From NCBI RefSeq assembly GCF_000980835.1, contig NZ_CP011312.1, positions 496,001 to 560,000 of the forward strand: DNA of 64,000 nt. The letters are read 5' to 3'. The notes beneath the pieces were generated by a model that had not been told where the DNA came from, made no database searches, and saw only the letters and a list, made by a program, of their open reading frames with translations. The DNA is from Corynebacterium kutscheri. Lineage in GTDB: Bacteria; Actinomycetota; Actinomycetes; Mycobacteriales; Mycobacteriaceae. Shown here one piece after another: positions 1 through 9,569 of the stretch (the first letter of the stretch is position 1; each line of letters opens with the position of its first letter). A program made the position numbers and the translations under genes.

Positions 1-857
1 GCGATCATTTGGCAGCTTTTATTTCATCGCTAGCTACGGCAACACAGCGTGGTGTAGAAATCTATCTAGCCGATAATGGTTCTACTGATGGTGTGCCGCA
101 ACAGCATGCGCATAGCCAAGACAATGTGCATTTTTTGCCAACTGGCGGCAATATTGGTTACGGCAGCGCTATTAATTATGCAGTGGCTTCTTTAGCTCAG
201 GCGCGTGAACAGGGGCGTATCGACGCTGATTTTTTTGTTCTTGCTAATCCTGATGTGACCTTTGAACCAGGTTCGATTGATGCCATGATTCAGTGCGCCA
301 GGCGCTGGGAAGAAAAAGGGTATCGGGTTGGTGATGTCGGTCCTTATATCCGTCAAAGTGATGGTTCAGCTTATCCTTCTGCACGAGCAGTACCCACGGT
401 GATCAATGGTATTGGGCATGCGTTATTTGGTGCGATATGGAAGAACAATCCATGGTCGAAGTCTTACCGTGATAATGCGGTTATGGATCAAGAACGCAGT
501 GCCGGCTGGCTTTCTGGGTCATGCTTAGTGGTTAATTGGTCTGCTTTTGATGAAATTGGTGGTTTTGATCAGCGGTATTTCATGTATATGGAGGATGTGG
601 ATTTAGGTGATCGTTTTGGTCGCGCTGGGATGGTTAATGTTTTTTGCCCTAGGGCGGTTATTACCCATGCGGTGGGACACGCTGCCGGAAAAAATCCAGA
701 GAAAATGCTCCCGGCACATCATGATTCGGCCTATCGTTTTCAAGCTGATCGTCATCCATATTGGTGGCAGGCACCATTGCGGTGGGCATTGTGGTGTGGA
801 TTAAAAGTGCGCGCCTATGTGGCAGTGGTAATTGCACAGAAACGCGGGAACCGCTAG
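1..857 (+). CDS. wbbL: Rhamnosyltransferase WbbL-like, 5' end outside window
   Basis: Family 2 glycosyltransferase that in Corynebacteriales adds rhamnose to decaprenyl-PP-GlcNAc, building the linker between peptidoglycan and arabinogalactan. The frame is open to the left edge, so the N-terminus is missing. Visible are ADNGSTDG (nucleotide-sugar binding), NPDV (the DxD-like metal site), the GWLSGSCLVV segment and YMEDVDLGDR near the C-terminus, all typical of WbbL/RfbF-like enzymes. The next gene makes GDP-mannose, the usual neighbour in corynebacteria. Family assignment is firm; the exact acceptor is inferred from gene order. Confidence 0.85.
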   Translation, partial: DHLAAFISSLATATQRGVEIYLADNGSTDGVPQQHAHSQDNVHFLPTGGNIGYGSAINYAVASLAQAREQGRIDADFFVLANPDVTFEPGSIDAMIQCARRWEEKGYRVGDVGPYIRQSDGSAYPSARAVPTVINGIGHALFGAIWKNNPWSKSYRDNAVMDQERSAGWLSGSCLVVNWSAFDEIGGFDQRYFMYMEDVDLGDRFGRAGMVNVFCPRAVITHAVGHAAGKNPEKMLPAHHDSAYRFQADRHPYWWQAPLRWALWCGLKVRAYVAVVIAQKRGNR

Positions 858-1011
858 AGCTGGTAAAAAGCGTCGAAAAGCAAGAAGAATGCGTTAAAAA
901 AGCTGTGCCTATTGCTAGTGATCAGGCGTGGGCTGACTAGGCTTAGTGAGCAGTGTGACATAATTTCCGTGCTGAGCAACTGTGTTCAGCGAAAGAAAGG
1001 TTAGACCATAC

Positions 1012-2121
1012 ATGCTGGATGCATTTGCTGCTTTAGATGAGATCACCCCACGTGATGATGTTGATGCCGTTATTTTGGTTGGTGGAAAGGGAACTCGCCT
1101 GCGCCCGCTGACAGTATCAACTCCTAAGCCCATGCTACCTACGGCGGGCGTGCCTTTTTTGAGCCATTTGCTTGCCCGAATTAAAGCAGCCGGAATTACT
1201 CACGTGGTATTAGGTACCTCTTTTAAGGCTGAGGTATTTGAGAGCTACTTTGGTGATGGCAGTGATTTCGGTATGGAGATCGAGTACGTTGTAGAGACTG
1301 AGCCACTAGGTACCGGCGGCGGTATCCGTAATGTTTACGATAAACTGCGCGCAGAGACGGTCATGGTCTTTAACGGTGACGTTTTAGGTGGTACTGATCT
1401 ATCGGCAGTATTGGATTCGCATAAAGAAAAAGACGCCGATGTGACCTTGCATTTGGTGCGAGTACCTGATGCACGTGCCTTTGGTTGTGTGCCTACCGAT
1501 GAAAATGGTTGGGTTACAGCGTTTCTGGAGAAAACCGAAGATCCACCAACCGATCAAATCAATGCCGGTTGCTATGTGTTTCGTCGTCACTTGATTGGCG
1601 AAATTCCGGCCGGGCGTGTTGTTTCGGTAGAACGTGATACTTTCCCTCGTTTGCTAGAAGAAGACCGCAAGGTTTTCGGCTATGTAGATCAAAGCTATTG
1701 GCGTGATATGGGCACTCCAGCAGACTTTATTCGCGGTTCTTCGGATATGGTACGAGGCATTGCACCATCGCCCTTGTTGCGCGGCCGAACCGGAGAGTCA
1801 CTTGTTGATGATTCCGCCGGAGTGAAAGACGGTGTTTTGTTATTAGGCGGTACTGTTATTGGACGTGGCACCGAAGTTGGTGCTGGGTGTCGTTTGGATG
1901 ACACAGTGGTTTTTGATGGGGTCACCATTGAACCAGGTGCAGTGATCGAAGATTCGATTATTGCCTCTGGTGCTCAGATTGGAGCTAATGCGAGAATTCG
2001 CGGCTGTGTTATCGGCGAGGGCGCGATAATCGGTGCTCGGTGTGAGCTGCTTGATGGCATGCGGGTGTGGCCTGGTGTTGAAATTCCAGATAACGGCGTC
2101 CGGTTTAGTTCCGACGCTTAA
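1012..2121 (+). CDS. manC: Mannose-1-phosphate guanylyltransferase (RmlA2/ManC type)
   Basis: Makes GDP-mannose from GTP and mannose-1-phosphate, feeding PIM, lipomannan and glycoprotein mannosylation. 369 aa. The nucleotidyltransferase signature GGKGTRLRP lies at residues 24-32, followed by KPMLPTAG, VFNGDV (metal site) and a C-terminal left-handed beta-helix of hexapeptide-like repeats (about residue 270 on). ATG 1012 is chosen because AGAAAGG lies about 11 nt upstream; an in-frame GTG at 982 would add 10 residues. Together with phosphomannomutase (4010) and manA (6603) it gives the full fructose-6-P to GDP-mannose route within 7 kb. Confidence 0.9.
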   Translation: MLDAFAALDEITPRDDVDAVILVGGKGTRLRPLTVSTPKPMLPTAGVPFLSHLLARIKAAGITHVVLGTSFKAEVFESYFGDGSDFGMEIEYVVETEPLGTGGGIRNVYDKLRAETVMVFNGDVLGGTDLSAVLDSHKEKDADVTLHLVRVPDARAFGCVPTDENGWVTAFLEKTEDPPTDQINAGCYVFRRHLIGEIPAGRVVSVERDTFPRLLEEDRKVFGYVDQSYWRDMGTPADFIRGSSDMVRGIAPSPLLRGRTGESLVDDSAGVKDGVLLLGGTVIGRGTEVGAGCRLDDTVVFDGVTIEPGAVIEDSIIASGAQIGANARIRGCVIGEGAIIGARCELLDGMRVWPGVEIPDNGVRFSSDA

Positions 2122-2132
2122 GTGGTGTTTAT

Positions 2133-2165
2133 GACTCTTACCTAAGATTTTCTTAGCTAAGAGTC
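2133..2165 (+). terminator. Hairpin after manC
   Basis: GACTCTTA ... TAAGAGTC with inner CTAAG/CTTAG pairing around an ATTTT loop gives a long stem with one C-C mismatch, 11 nt after the manC stop. The tail (TGGCATTTTA) is only moderately T-rich. A transcription terminator is the likeliest role. Confidence 0.6.
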
Positions 2166-2516
2166 TGGCATTTTACTGTGATAGTGGAGCGACACGCGGC
2201 TCTCGTTAATCTAGTTTCGCACTTTTTATGCACCGCAATATATAGTGCCCCCATATTTTACCCCCTATGGGCAACGGTTGTGAAAATTGTGATTAGAGAA
2301 GTTAATGTGCTGGGGAAATGCTAAAAATATTGATCTGGATTAATGCTGAGGTTGACGGCATCTTGTGTTTGCGTGTTGAATCTCAAGTATGTAATTTACC
2401 AATGTGCCCTGGGGGTAAGTTCCCTGGGGTATGTTGATGACCAAAGCCACCGCATGTCTGGCCGCTTCATAGTGGTGCTAGAAAATGTGCGATATATATG
2501 AGGAGAGGAGTGTGGC
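2166..2516. other. Intergenic leader before whcD
   Basis: About 350 nt without a credible ORF, ending in a strong ribosome site (AGGAGAGGAG, 2501-2510). It presumably holds the whcD promoter and a long leader; WhiB genes in this order often have long upstream regions. No operator or riboswitch fold was recognised. Confidence 0.5.
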
Positions 2517-2816
2517 GTGGAAGAAGTAGCGAGTAACGCCGCGCCTCGTTCTCGGACGTCTTTAGAGCTCACTCTGGATGATTTATTTGGAGCAGTTGAG
2601 CAGGAGTGGCAAGAACAGGCTCTGTGTGCCCAAACTGACCCAGAGGCTTTCTTTCCCGAAAAGGGCGGTTCCACTAGAGAAGCGAAAAGGATTTGTCAGG
2701 CCTGCTCGGTAAGAGATGAGTGTCTTGAATATGCCTTAGAACATGATGAGCGTTTTGGTATTTGGGGCGGGCTTTCTGAACGTGAACGTCGCCGACTTAA
2801 ACGCGACATTGGTTAA
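2517..2816 (+). CDS. whcD: WhiB-family iron-sulfur regulator (WhcD / WhiB2-like)
   Basis: Small [4Fe-4S] transcription regulator; the WhiB2/WhcD clade acts in cell division and septation. 99 aa, GTG start 7 nt after AGGAGAGGAG. Cluster cysteines are at residues 37, 60, 63 and 69 (C-X22-C-X2-C-X5-C), followed by the WhiB turn GIWGG (81-85) and a basic C-terminus ERRRLKRD for DNA contact. Its place between manC and DUF3499 is the conserved WhiB2/WhcD locus of mycobacteria and corynebacteria, which supports the clade. Confidence 0.88.
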   Translation: MEEVASNAAPRSRTSLELTLDDLFGAVEQEWQEQALCAQTDPEAFFPEKGGSTREAKRICQACSVRDECLEYALEHDERFGIWGGLSERERRRLKRDIG

Positions 2817-2846
2817 GATATTTCTGTCTGTTATCACGGAATTTTT

Positions 2847-2890
2847 AACGCCGCTAACAAAGCTTGTGAGGCTTTCTTGTTAGCGGCGTT
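2847..2890. terminator. Bidirectional terminator between whcD and the zincin-like gene
   Basis: Perfect 14-bp inverted repeat, AACGCCGCTAACAA at 2847-2860 and its complement at 2877-2890, with a 16-nt loop. It sits between the convergent genes whcD and the minus-strand gene ending at 2909, so it can serve both. Confidence 0.75.
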
Positions 2891-2908
2891 GCTGTATTAA
2901 TTCTTTGG

Positions 2909-3433
2909 TTACCACTGAAACTCAGGGTCAATATCTTCGGGGCGAATATTAAGATAATTAGCTACCAGATAAGTCAATATTGTTTTTAAGAGTTCAACGC
3001 GCTCATAGGTGTTGTTTACTCGCTGCTCAATGGGCATGCGGAAAATAACTAACCGGCTTCTTGTGGGATTTCCTTGGGCATCTACTCCGGCAGAAATTAA
3101 TCTGCCTAAAGGAACTGGACCGTCGGCAGCAATTTCCTCAGGAAGATCAATAATATCTGAGCGTAATCTCATACGCGGTATGGTGTCTACCGCAATATCG
3201 AGATAAGACAATTGAGAACTATAACGAGTGTGAATATCAGAATAGGCTTCTAGTACGGCAGCGTCGAAAAGCTCTTTTCGAGAGCGAAATCGCGGTACAG
3301 CATGAGGAATAAGCGGGCCGCGGGTACCTCTGCCATGTCGATCGCGTCTTGCTCTAGTGTGCATGTCTTTTAGATTAAGGCGTGCTATGGATGAACTTTT
3401 GTTAGGCACGCCGTGTGGGGCAAGTGTGGTCAT
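2909..3433 (-). CDS. Zincin-like metallopeptidase family protein lacking HExxH (Rv3259-like)
   Basis: 174 aa. The segment FRSRKELFDAAVLEAYSDI, IPRMR and LISAGVDAQGNPTRSRLV matches the actinobacterial family found beside WhiB2 (Rv3259 in M. tuberculosis), classed with zincin-like metallopeptidases. Where other members of the wider family have an HExxH zinc helix, this protein has LLKTILTYLVANYL, so it is probably not a catalytic peptidase. Function unknown. Divergent from DUF3499 (start-to-start gap 28 nt), so the two share a promoter region. Confidence 0.65.
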   Translation of the reverse strand: MTTLAPHGVPNKSSSIARLNLKDMHTRARRDRHGRGTRGPLIPHAVPRFRSRKELFDAAVLEAYSDIHTRYSSQLSYLDIAVDTIPRMRLRSDIIDLPEEIAADGPVPLGRLISAGVDAQGNPTRSRLVIFRMPIEQRVNNTYERVELLKTILTYLVANYLNIRPEDIDPEFQW

Positions 3434-3461
3434 ATCGTAGAAAGCGCTAGAGTAATATCTC

Positions 3462-3848
3462 GTGAATCAATTTCGTCGGTGCTCCAGGCCTGGCTGCGGC
3501 AAACCTGCTGTAGCAACGCTTACCTACGCTTATGCGCGCTCTATTGCCATGGTGGGCCCGCTTATCGATAACGATGATCCGCACAGTTGGGATTTATGTG
3601 AACATCACGCTGCCCGTATTACCGCACCCGTGAACTGGGAATTGGTACGCGTGGAAGATATTGAAGAAGACGATGAGGAATTAACGGCGCTAGCAGATTC
3701 GGTGCGTGAACCACTTCCAGCTACGCCACCACCAATTTTGAACTCAACTAATGATTATGGCGCACAACATCCAGTGCATCGCAATCAGCGTAAACAAGTT
3801 AAACGTGGACACCTTAGCGTGGTTCCAGAACCTAGCGAGAGTTCTTAA
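3462..3848 (+). CDS. DUF3499 protein with Cys/His metal motif
   Basis: 128 aa, GTG start. The N-terminus CSRPGCGKPAVATLTY followed by WDLCEHHA places paired cysteines plus Cys-His-His as in zinc-ribbon proteins; this is the DUF3499 family (Rv3258c-like), always upstream of phosphomannomutase in Corynebacteriales. The C-terminal third is proline- and charge-rich and looks disordered. Molecular role unknown. Confidence 0.8.
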   Translation: MNQFRRCSRPGCGKPAVATLTYAYARSIAMVGPLIDNDDPHSWDLCEHHAARITAPVNWELVRVEDIEEDDEELTALADSVREPLPATPPPILNSTNDYGAQHPVHRNQRKQVKRGHLSVVPEPSESS

Positions 3849-4009
3849 AAAATAATTAGTACAACGTACAGAAAAACTGTGTAATACACCCTAAGGTTAC
3901 CCAGGTATGTCTGCAGTAAGTCGACGTTGGGTTAGCTGATGTCTAAGATAAGGCGTCTAAGAATTTTTATTGTGCCTTGGTATAAAGGCGGAAGGAAGGG
4001 CTAGGAAAG

Positions 4010-5395
4010 TTGAGCCGCTCCCGGGAATCGGTCACCAGTGTAATTAAAGCCTATGACGTTCGTGGCGTAGTAGGAAAACAGATCGACGCCGAGTTTATTT
4101 ATGATGTTGGTGCAGCCTTTGGCCGACTCATGCGTGAAGAAGGTGCTGAGCAGATTGCTATCGGTCATGATATGCGTCCTTCCTCGCCAGAGCTTTCCCA
4201 AGCTTTCGCTCAGGGCGTAATCTCTCAAGGGCTTAATGTTCTTTATCTAGGACTAAACTCTACTGACCAGCTTTATTTTGCTTCCGGTAGCTATAACTGC
4301 CCAGGCGCTATGTTTACTGCCTCACATAATCCAGCAGAATATAATGGCATTAAATTGTGTCGCTCTGGGGCTCGTCCAGTTGGCCAGGAAACCGGTTTGG
4401 CTGAAATCATCGATATGCTTGTTGCTGGGGTACCTGCATTTAGTGGTGCTCCAGGTCAAATCCAACAAGGAGATTCGCTTACTGCCTATGGTGCGTACCT
4501 ACGCGAATTGGTAGATCTGAGTGGTATTCGTCCGCTTCGTGTTGCAGTAGATGCTGCTAATGGCATGGGTGGTTACACTGTGCCAGAGGTTTTCGCTGGT
4601 CTGCCGCTAGAAATTGAACCATTGTATTTTGAACTTGATGGTACGTTTCCTAATCATGAGGCGAACCCGCTTGATCCGAAGAATTTGGTTGATCTTCAAG
4701 AATTTACCCCACAGGTTGGTGCAGATATTGGTCTCGCTTTCGACGGTGATGCTGATCGCTGTTTCGTAGTCGATGAGCAAGGTCAACCGGTAAGCCCTTC
4801 TGCCATTTGTGCGATTGTTGCTGAGCGTTATTTAGCGCAAAAACCAGGTGCAACCATTATTCATAATTTAATTACTTCTAAAGCTGTGCCAGAGATCATC
4901 GCCGAAAATGGTGGCGTTGCGGTACGTACTCGGGTGGGACACTCCTTTATTAAGGCAAAGATGGCGGAAGAAAAAGCTGTTTTTGGCGGTGAGCATTCCG
5001 CACACTATTACTTCACCGAATTTTTTAATGCTGATTCTGGTATTTTGGCTGCCATGCACGTCTTGGCGGCATTAGGTAGCCAAGACAAGCCATTAAGCGA
5101 AATGATGGCCGCTTATAATCGTTATGCTGCTTCCGGTGAAATTAACTCCCGGCTGAATTCTGCTGCTGAGCAAAAACAACGCACCCAGGCAGTTATTGAT
5201 GCTTTTGAATCCACCGGGCGCATTGAAAGCGTTGATGAGCTTGATGGGGTGACAGTACAGTTACGCGATACCCCAGCCTGGTTTAATGTGCGTGCTTCCA
5301 ATACCGAGCCACTGCTTCGACTTAATGTTGAAGCACCGACAACTGCTGAGGTCGATGCATTGGTAGCAGAGATTTTAGGAATCATTCGCGGATAA
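4010..5395 (+). CDS. manB: Phosphomannomutase (alpha-D-phosphohexomutase family)
   Basis: Converts mannose-6-phosphate to mannose-1-phosphate. 461 aa. The phosphoserine loop FTASHNP (near residue 103), metal loop DGDADRC (near 248), sugar loop GGEHSAHYYF and phosphate-binding loop RASNTEPLLRLNVE are all intact. TTG is taken as the start because it follows AAGGAAGGG and CTAGGAAA and opens with a family-like N-terminus before IKAYDVRG. It supplies manC (1012) and follows DUF3499 and precedes the TobH-like gene, as in relatives. Confidence 0.93.
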   Translation: MSRSRESVTSVIKAYDVRGVVGKQIDAEFIYDVGAAFGRLMREEGAEQIAIGHDMRPSSPELSQAFAQGVISQGLNVLYLGLNSTDQLYFASGSYNCPGAMFTASHNPAEYNGIKLCRSGARPVGQETGLAEIIDMLVAGVPAFSGAPGQIQQGDSLTAYGAYLRELVDLSGIRPLRVAVDAANGMGGYTVPEVFAGLPLEIEPLYFELDGTFPNHEANPLDPKNLVDLQEFTPQVGADIGLAFDGDADRCFVVDEQGQPVSPSAICAIVAERYLAQKPGATIIHNLITSKAVPEIIAENGGVAVRTRVGHSFIKAKMAEEKAVFGGEHSAHYYFTEFFNADSGILAAMHVLAALGSQDKPLSEMMAAYNRYAASGEINSRLNSAAEQKQRTQAVIDAFESTGRIESVDELDGVTVQLRDTPAWFNVRASNTEPLLRLNVEAPTTAEVDALVAEILGIIRG

Positions 5396-5525
5396 AAATA
5401 TGCTTTTCGACGTTTCTTTATGTTGTTGTCAGCAGTGAAGAAAAAATGAACAAACGTGCCCGCGGGATAATTCTTGCGGAAACGTTCTTACCCTAAGCGG
5501 GAAATCAACCTAAACTAGGGCAGTA

Positions 5526-6503
5526 ATGAGTACATATGATTCAGATCCTGGCAGTCGGGTAGATGTAGCTACCGGTTATGACAAAGAAATCGTGGGCTTT
5601 TATGATCTTGCTCACGAAGGTGCCCAGCTGAGGTTAATTGCTTCGCAAGTAGCAGCTGGTGAGTTTTCTTCCTTGCGGGGATTTTCTCCGCGCAGCATTG
5701 TTATTGTGGCTGGTGATGGATTAAGTGCGGTAGTTGCTCGGTTAGCAGTGGCATTGCGCACACCACTTGCCATGCCGGTGGTAATCAGCGATAGTTTGCC
5801 GACCTATGTAGGCGCTCTTGATGTCGTTATTGTGGTGACCGAAAAAGGTGATGATGAAACGCTGAGTAAAGCGGTAATTACTGCTGGTAATAGAGGATGT
5901 GTGGTAGTGCTGTGTGCGGCTGCGGGGTTATTGAAAGAAGATGCTGCTAAAGATGCTTTGGTATGTGCATCATTGCCACAGGTAGAAGGGCCATCGCCCA
6001 TGCGTACTGTGGGCGTCATTTTGGCCTCGATTGATAGTTTGAGCGAAGATCCACTCATTTTGGCTCAGCATTTAGAGCATATGGCAGAGCTTATTGATCA
6101 AGAACTTGAGATTTGTTCGCCAGAACGCGATGAGGTGGTTAATCCCGCACGCCAACTTGCGCAGCTTGATGGCCGGATTATTCATACTGGCAAGAATCGC
6201 GTTGGTCTAGCCGTAGCTGAAGCCGTGACTTATCTTTGGGCGACACAAGGGCGAACCAGTACCAGTCTAAGCTTTGTTGAATTGGGCATAGCGCGGGAAA
6301 AATTTATAGGTAATTCTACTGATATTTTTTATGACCCATTCTTTGATGAGGGCTCTAACCTGCTACCGTTAAACATCGTTGTTTGGTGTACACCGGAGCC
6401 AGGGTTTGTCGGTGCTATTGCTCAGTCAACGAAAGATCCCACTCCCTTGGGCTCGCCGCTGCAATTGTTAACCAGAGCTTTTGCTGCGACCGCCTTCTTT
6501 TAG
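5526..6503 (+). CDS. SIS-domain / TobH-like protein
   Basis: 325 aa. A Rossmann-like start with repeated hydrophobic beta-strands (SIVIVAGDGLSAVVARLA, VVIVVTEKGDDETLS) resembles the sugar-isomerase (SIS) fold of the mycobacterial Rv3256c/TobH group, which lies between manB and manA. No catalytic residues of PMI can be pointed to. It may be a divergent phosphosugar isomerase or a regulator of the mannose pathway; function is not established. Context as the middle gene of a manB-x-manA cluster is the best clue. Confidence 0.65.
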   Translation: MSTYDSDPGSRVDVATGYDKEIVGFYDLAHEGAQLRLIASQVAAGEFSSLRGFSPRSIVIVAGDGLSAVVARLAVALRTPLAMPVVISDSLPTYVGALDVVIVVTEKGDDETLSKAVITAGNRGCVVVLCAAAGLLKEDAAKDALVCASLPQVEGPSPMRTVGVILASIDSLSEDPLILAQHLEHMAELIDQELEICSPERDEVVNPARQLAQLDGRIIHTGKNRVGLAVAEAVTYLWATQGRTSTSLSFVELGIAREKFIGNSTDIFYDPFFDEGSNLLPLNIVVWCTPEPGFVGAIAQSTKDPTPLGSPLQLLTRAFAATAFF

Positions 6504-6602
6504 TTGGGCTAGTAGCATATGCGTTGCAGTTAGCTACCGGAGATAAAGGGATGTGCGTGCTGTGAATAAGGTATGCACACGATTTTGGAAGGACATGTGT
6601 TT

Positions 6603-7766
6603 GTGATTACGCCGCTTGTGCCGCGGATGCAGAATTACCCTTGGGGCTCGCGTACGTTAATTGCGCAGTTACAGGGGCGAGAAGAAAGTGCTAAGCCGGA
6701 GGCAGAACTTTGGTATGGTGCGCATCCTGCTGGATCTTCAACTATCGGTGACTCGCAACAGAGTTTGCTTGAGCTTATTAATGAATGTCCTCAGGAGCAG
6801 TTAGGTGAGGATGTTATTGCTCGGTTTGGTCAGCGGTTGCCATTTTTGTTAAAAATTTTGGCTGCTGGTGAACCACTCAGCCTCCAAGCACATCCCACCC
6901 TAGTGCAGGCACAGGAAGGCTTTGCACGAGAAAATGAGCTAGGCATTGATATAGCGGCGAGCAATCGCAATTACCGCGATGATAATCACAAACCAGAATT
7001 ATTAGTAGCACTGACTGAATTTCACGCAATGGCCGGTTTTAGGCCACTAGAGCGTACCAAAGAACTTTTTCATGCGATCGCCTGCCCAGAATTGGATCGC
7101 TATGTTGGCATGCTTGATGATGCCGATTCAGCTCAAGGGCTTCGAGCACTTTTTACCACGTGGATTACTATCCCATCCGGGGTACGCCATCAGCTTATCG
7201 ACGCCATCATAAGCTGTGTAGAAACAGCTATTGAGAAAAATATTGGCACGTGGGTAGAGCCAGTATTGCGCAATCTGGTGGTGCTTAATAATCGCTATCC
7301 AGGTGATATCGGTGTTCTTGGTGCTTTGTTACTGAATTATATTATTTTGCAGCCTGGTGAGGCTATTTATCTAGATGCCGGTAATTTGCATGCGTATGTT
7401 TCTGGGCTAGCAGTAGAGATTATGGCTAACTCGGATAATGTGTTGCGCGGCGGTCTGACTTCTAAATATGTCGATGTACCTGAACTGGTTAAAGTATTAC
7501 GATTTGAAACTCTTGCTGATCCATTAGCAAAGCGTAATGGACATGAGTACGAAGTTCCTATCGATGAATTTGTCTTATCTTGTTTTGATGTCGACGGTGA
7601 ATTGACTTTAGACAGTGATAAGCCAAGCATAATTTTATGTACTAGTGGGCAGATTCTTATTGGTGAATATGAATGTGGGCCTTCACAAGCGGTGTGGGTT
7701 TCAGCTGATCATGGTGATGTTGTTCTTAGCGGCACTGGAACTGTTTTTGTGGCCAGTATCTCTTAG
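6603..7766 (+). CDS. manA: Mannose-6-phosphate isomerase, class I
   Basis: Interconverts fructose-6-P and mannose-6-P, the entry step to GDP-mannose. Type I PMI motifs are present: NYPWGSRT, SLQAHP (zinc Gln/His), NHKPELLVAL (zinc Glu), EAIYLDAGNLHAYVSGLAVE and NVLRGGLTSKYVD. GTG 6603 is preferred (GGAAGGA at 6587-6593, 9 nt spacing); in-frame ATG 6573 or GTG 6597 are alternatives that add residues without family similarity. Confidence 0.9.
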   Translation: MITPLVPRMQNYPWGSRTLIAQLQGREESAKPEAELWYGAHPAGSSTIGDSQQSLLELINECPQEQLGEDVIARFGQRLPFLLKILAAGEPLSLQAHPTLVQAQEGFARENELGIDIAASNRNYRDDNHKPELLVALTEFHAMAGFRPLERTKELFHAIACPELDRYVGMLDDADSAQGLRALFTTWITIPSGVRHQLIDAIISCVETAIEKNIGTWVEPVLRNLVVLNNRYPGDIGVLGALLLNYIILQPGEAIYLDAGNLHAYVSGLAVEIMANSDNVLRGGLTSKYVDVPELVKVLRFETLADPLAKRNGHEYEVPIDEFVLSCFDVDGELTLDSDKPSIILCTSGQILIGEYECGPSQAVWVSADHGDVVLSGTGTVFVASIS

Positions 7767-7922
7767 GTTAGGAAAAATAGATGCTAACGCTAGTAGGTAG
7801 TGTGCTGCATTAGGAGTTTTGGCATCATCGGGGAAGAAGATTATTACAAAATATGGTGTAATCCTTCAAGCGATATGAGTCAGTTTTTATATTGCTGATG
7901 CTTAGTGTGAAAGGCACCCTGT

Positions 7923-9518
7923 ATGATCGAACAGCTTCCCATTCTGACAATTGTGCCCTCGGTGGCTGCTATTGTGCTAGCAATTGCCACCCGACGGGTT
8001 TTATTAAGTCTTGGAATTGGTGTGCTGCTAGCTGCGCTACTGATTAATGATTTTCACCCAGTAGGAACAATTCAACAGGTTTGGCGTGCATTCGCTGGTA
8101 TTTTTTGGCTATTCGATGAGGGTCAGCCTAACACCTCAAGTATCTTTATTCTGCTCTTTTTAATTATTTTGGGCATTATTACCTCCTTGGTTTTTATGAC
8201 CGGTGGCACAGAAGCCTTCTCAGATTGGGCGGTGCGTCGAATAAAAACCCGGCGCGGGGCAAAATTTTTTGCCGCTGCATTAGGAGTAGTGATTTTTATT
8301 GATGACTATTTCAATGCTCTTGCAGTGGGGCAAGTAGCTAAGCCGGTAACAGATCGGTATAAGGTCTCTCGGGCAAAATTGGCCTACATTATTGATTCCA
8401 CTTCGGCACCAGTATCAATTCTGGCCCCCTTTTCTTCTTGGGGTGCTTCGATTATTGGTTTGATGACTCCTATTGTCGTGATGGGCGGAGTTGCCGCCAA
8501 TGGGGTGGTGGCGTTTATGTGGTCAGCAGCAGCTAATTATTACGCTATTGCTGCGGTCACCTCGGTATTTTTAGTTATCGGGTTGAGCTGGGAATTCGGT
8601 TCAATGCGCAAAGAAGAACGCCGTGCTCTAGCAGAAGGTAAAACCTATGCCCCCGGAGCGGTCATCCCCGGCGAGTTATCAGAGGATTTGCCAGTGCATC
8701 GCCCGGGCGCACTGAATTCGCTTATTGTGCCTTTCCTTTTGTTGGTAGTAGGCGTTCTTGGGGCGATGTTTGTTACTGGTTACCTGGCAAGCGGTTCAAC
8801 AAATCCTATTGATATGTTGGCTGAAACAATGGTGGCAGATTCGTTGCTTTATGGTGGTCTGATCGGGCTAGTTGCCTCTGTGGGCTATTTTTTCCGTATT
8901 GCACGCTATTCCACTGAACTAGATGTCTTGGTGTTATGCCGTGGGGTTAAAGGAGGCGCTAAATCTATGATGGGCGCAATTTATATCCTGGTTTTAGCGT
9001 GGATGCTTAGTTCTTTGGTCAGCGAACTAGGAACGGGACAATATTTAGGTTCATTGACTCAATCTTGGGGCGTGCCACCACATTGGTTGATCCCAGTGAT
9101 GTTTATTGTTGCCGGCTTAATGGCTTTTTCTACTGGAACCTCGTGGGGATCTTTTGGATTGCTTATTCCAATCGCTGGTGATATTTTGCTTTCGGTAGGA
9201 GCCACTGAAGCAATCCTGCCAGCATTAGGGGCAGTTCTTGCTGGTGCGGTGATGGGGGATCACTGTTCGCCGATTTCCGATACAACGATTCTTTCTTCTA
9301 CCGGTGCTGGCTGTGAGATCGTTACCCATGTGGCTACCCAATTACCTTATGCATTGGTGGTTGCGTTAGCAGCCTTGCTTGGTTATATAGTGCTAGCTGC
9401 GACTACCAATATTATTCTCGGATTAGTTGTGACTCTCGTATTGGTTACTATTTTTATTCTTATTGGATCATTACGTAGCGAGCGTCTAGAAAAGCTTCAC
9501 CCAGTAGCTTTGGTTTAA
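7923..9518 (+). CDS. NhaC-family Na+/H+ antiporter
   Basis: 531 aa with about 11-12 hydrophobic segments. VVIFIDDYFNALAVGQVAKPVTDRY and DSTSAPVSILAPFSSWGASI are diagnostic of the NhaC branch, as is GDHCSPISDTTILSSTGAGC near residue 440. Inner-membrane exchanger for Na+ or another solute against protons; substrate not provable from sequence. It stands alone between manA and a terminator, about 155 nt after manA, probably with its own promoter. Confidence 0.85.
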   Translation: MIEQLPILTIVPSVAAIVLAIATRRVLLSLGIGVLLAALLINDFHPVGTIQQVWRAFAGIFWLFDEGQPNTSSIFILLFLIILGIITSLVFMTGGTEAFSDWAVRRIKTRRGAKFFAAALGVVIFIDDYFNALAVGQVAKPVTDRYKVSRAKLAYIIDSTSAPVSILAPFSSWGASIIGLMTPIVVMGGVAANGVVAFMWSAAANYYAIAAVTSVFLVIGLSWEFGSMRKEERRALAEGKTYAPGAVIPGELSEDLPVHRPGALNSLIVPFLLLVVGVLGAMFVTGYLASGSTNPIDMLAETMVADSLLYGGLIGLVASVGYFFRIARYSTELDVLVLCRGVKGGAKSMMGAIYILVLAWMLSSLVSELGTGQYLGSLTQSWGVPPHWLIPVMFIVAGLMAFSTGTSWGSFGLLIPIAGDILLSVGATEAILPALGAVLAGAVMGDHCSPISDTTILSSTGAGCEIVTHVATQLPYALVVALAALLGYIVLAATTNIILGLVVTLVLVTIFILIGSLRSERLEKLHPVALV

Positions 9519-9531
9519 GTACAACGAAGCT

Positions 9532-9568
9532 AAAAATAGTGCCAGGTAAGTTACCTGGCACTATTTTT
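9532..9568. terminator. Strong bidirectional terminator
   Basis: Perfect 18-bp inverted repeat around a single G (arms 9532-9549 and 9551-9568; core GTGCCAGGTAA/TTACCTGGCAC) with T-rich tails on both strands. It lies 13 nt after the antiporter stop and touches the stop of the convergent minus-strand gene. Confidence 0.9.
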
Positions 9569-9569
9569 T

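Noticed and set aside
3930..3950. DtxR-like GGGTTAGC before manB
   Set aside because: About 11/19 matches; below what I accept.
7762..7780. Half DtxR site TTAGGTTAG at the end of manA
   Set aside because: Only about 12/19 to the consensus and placed over the stop codon, away from a promoter.
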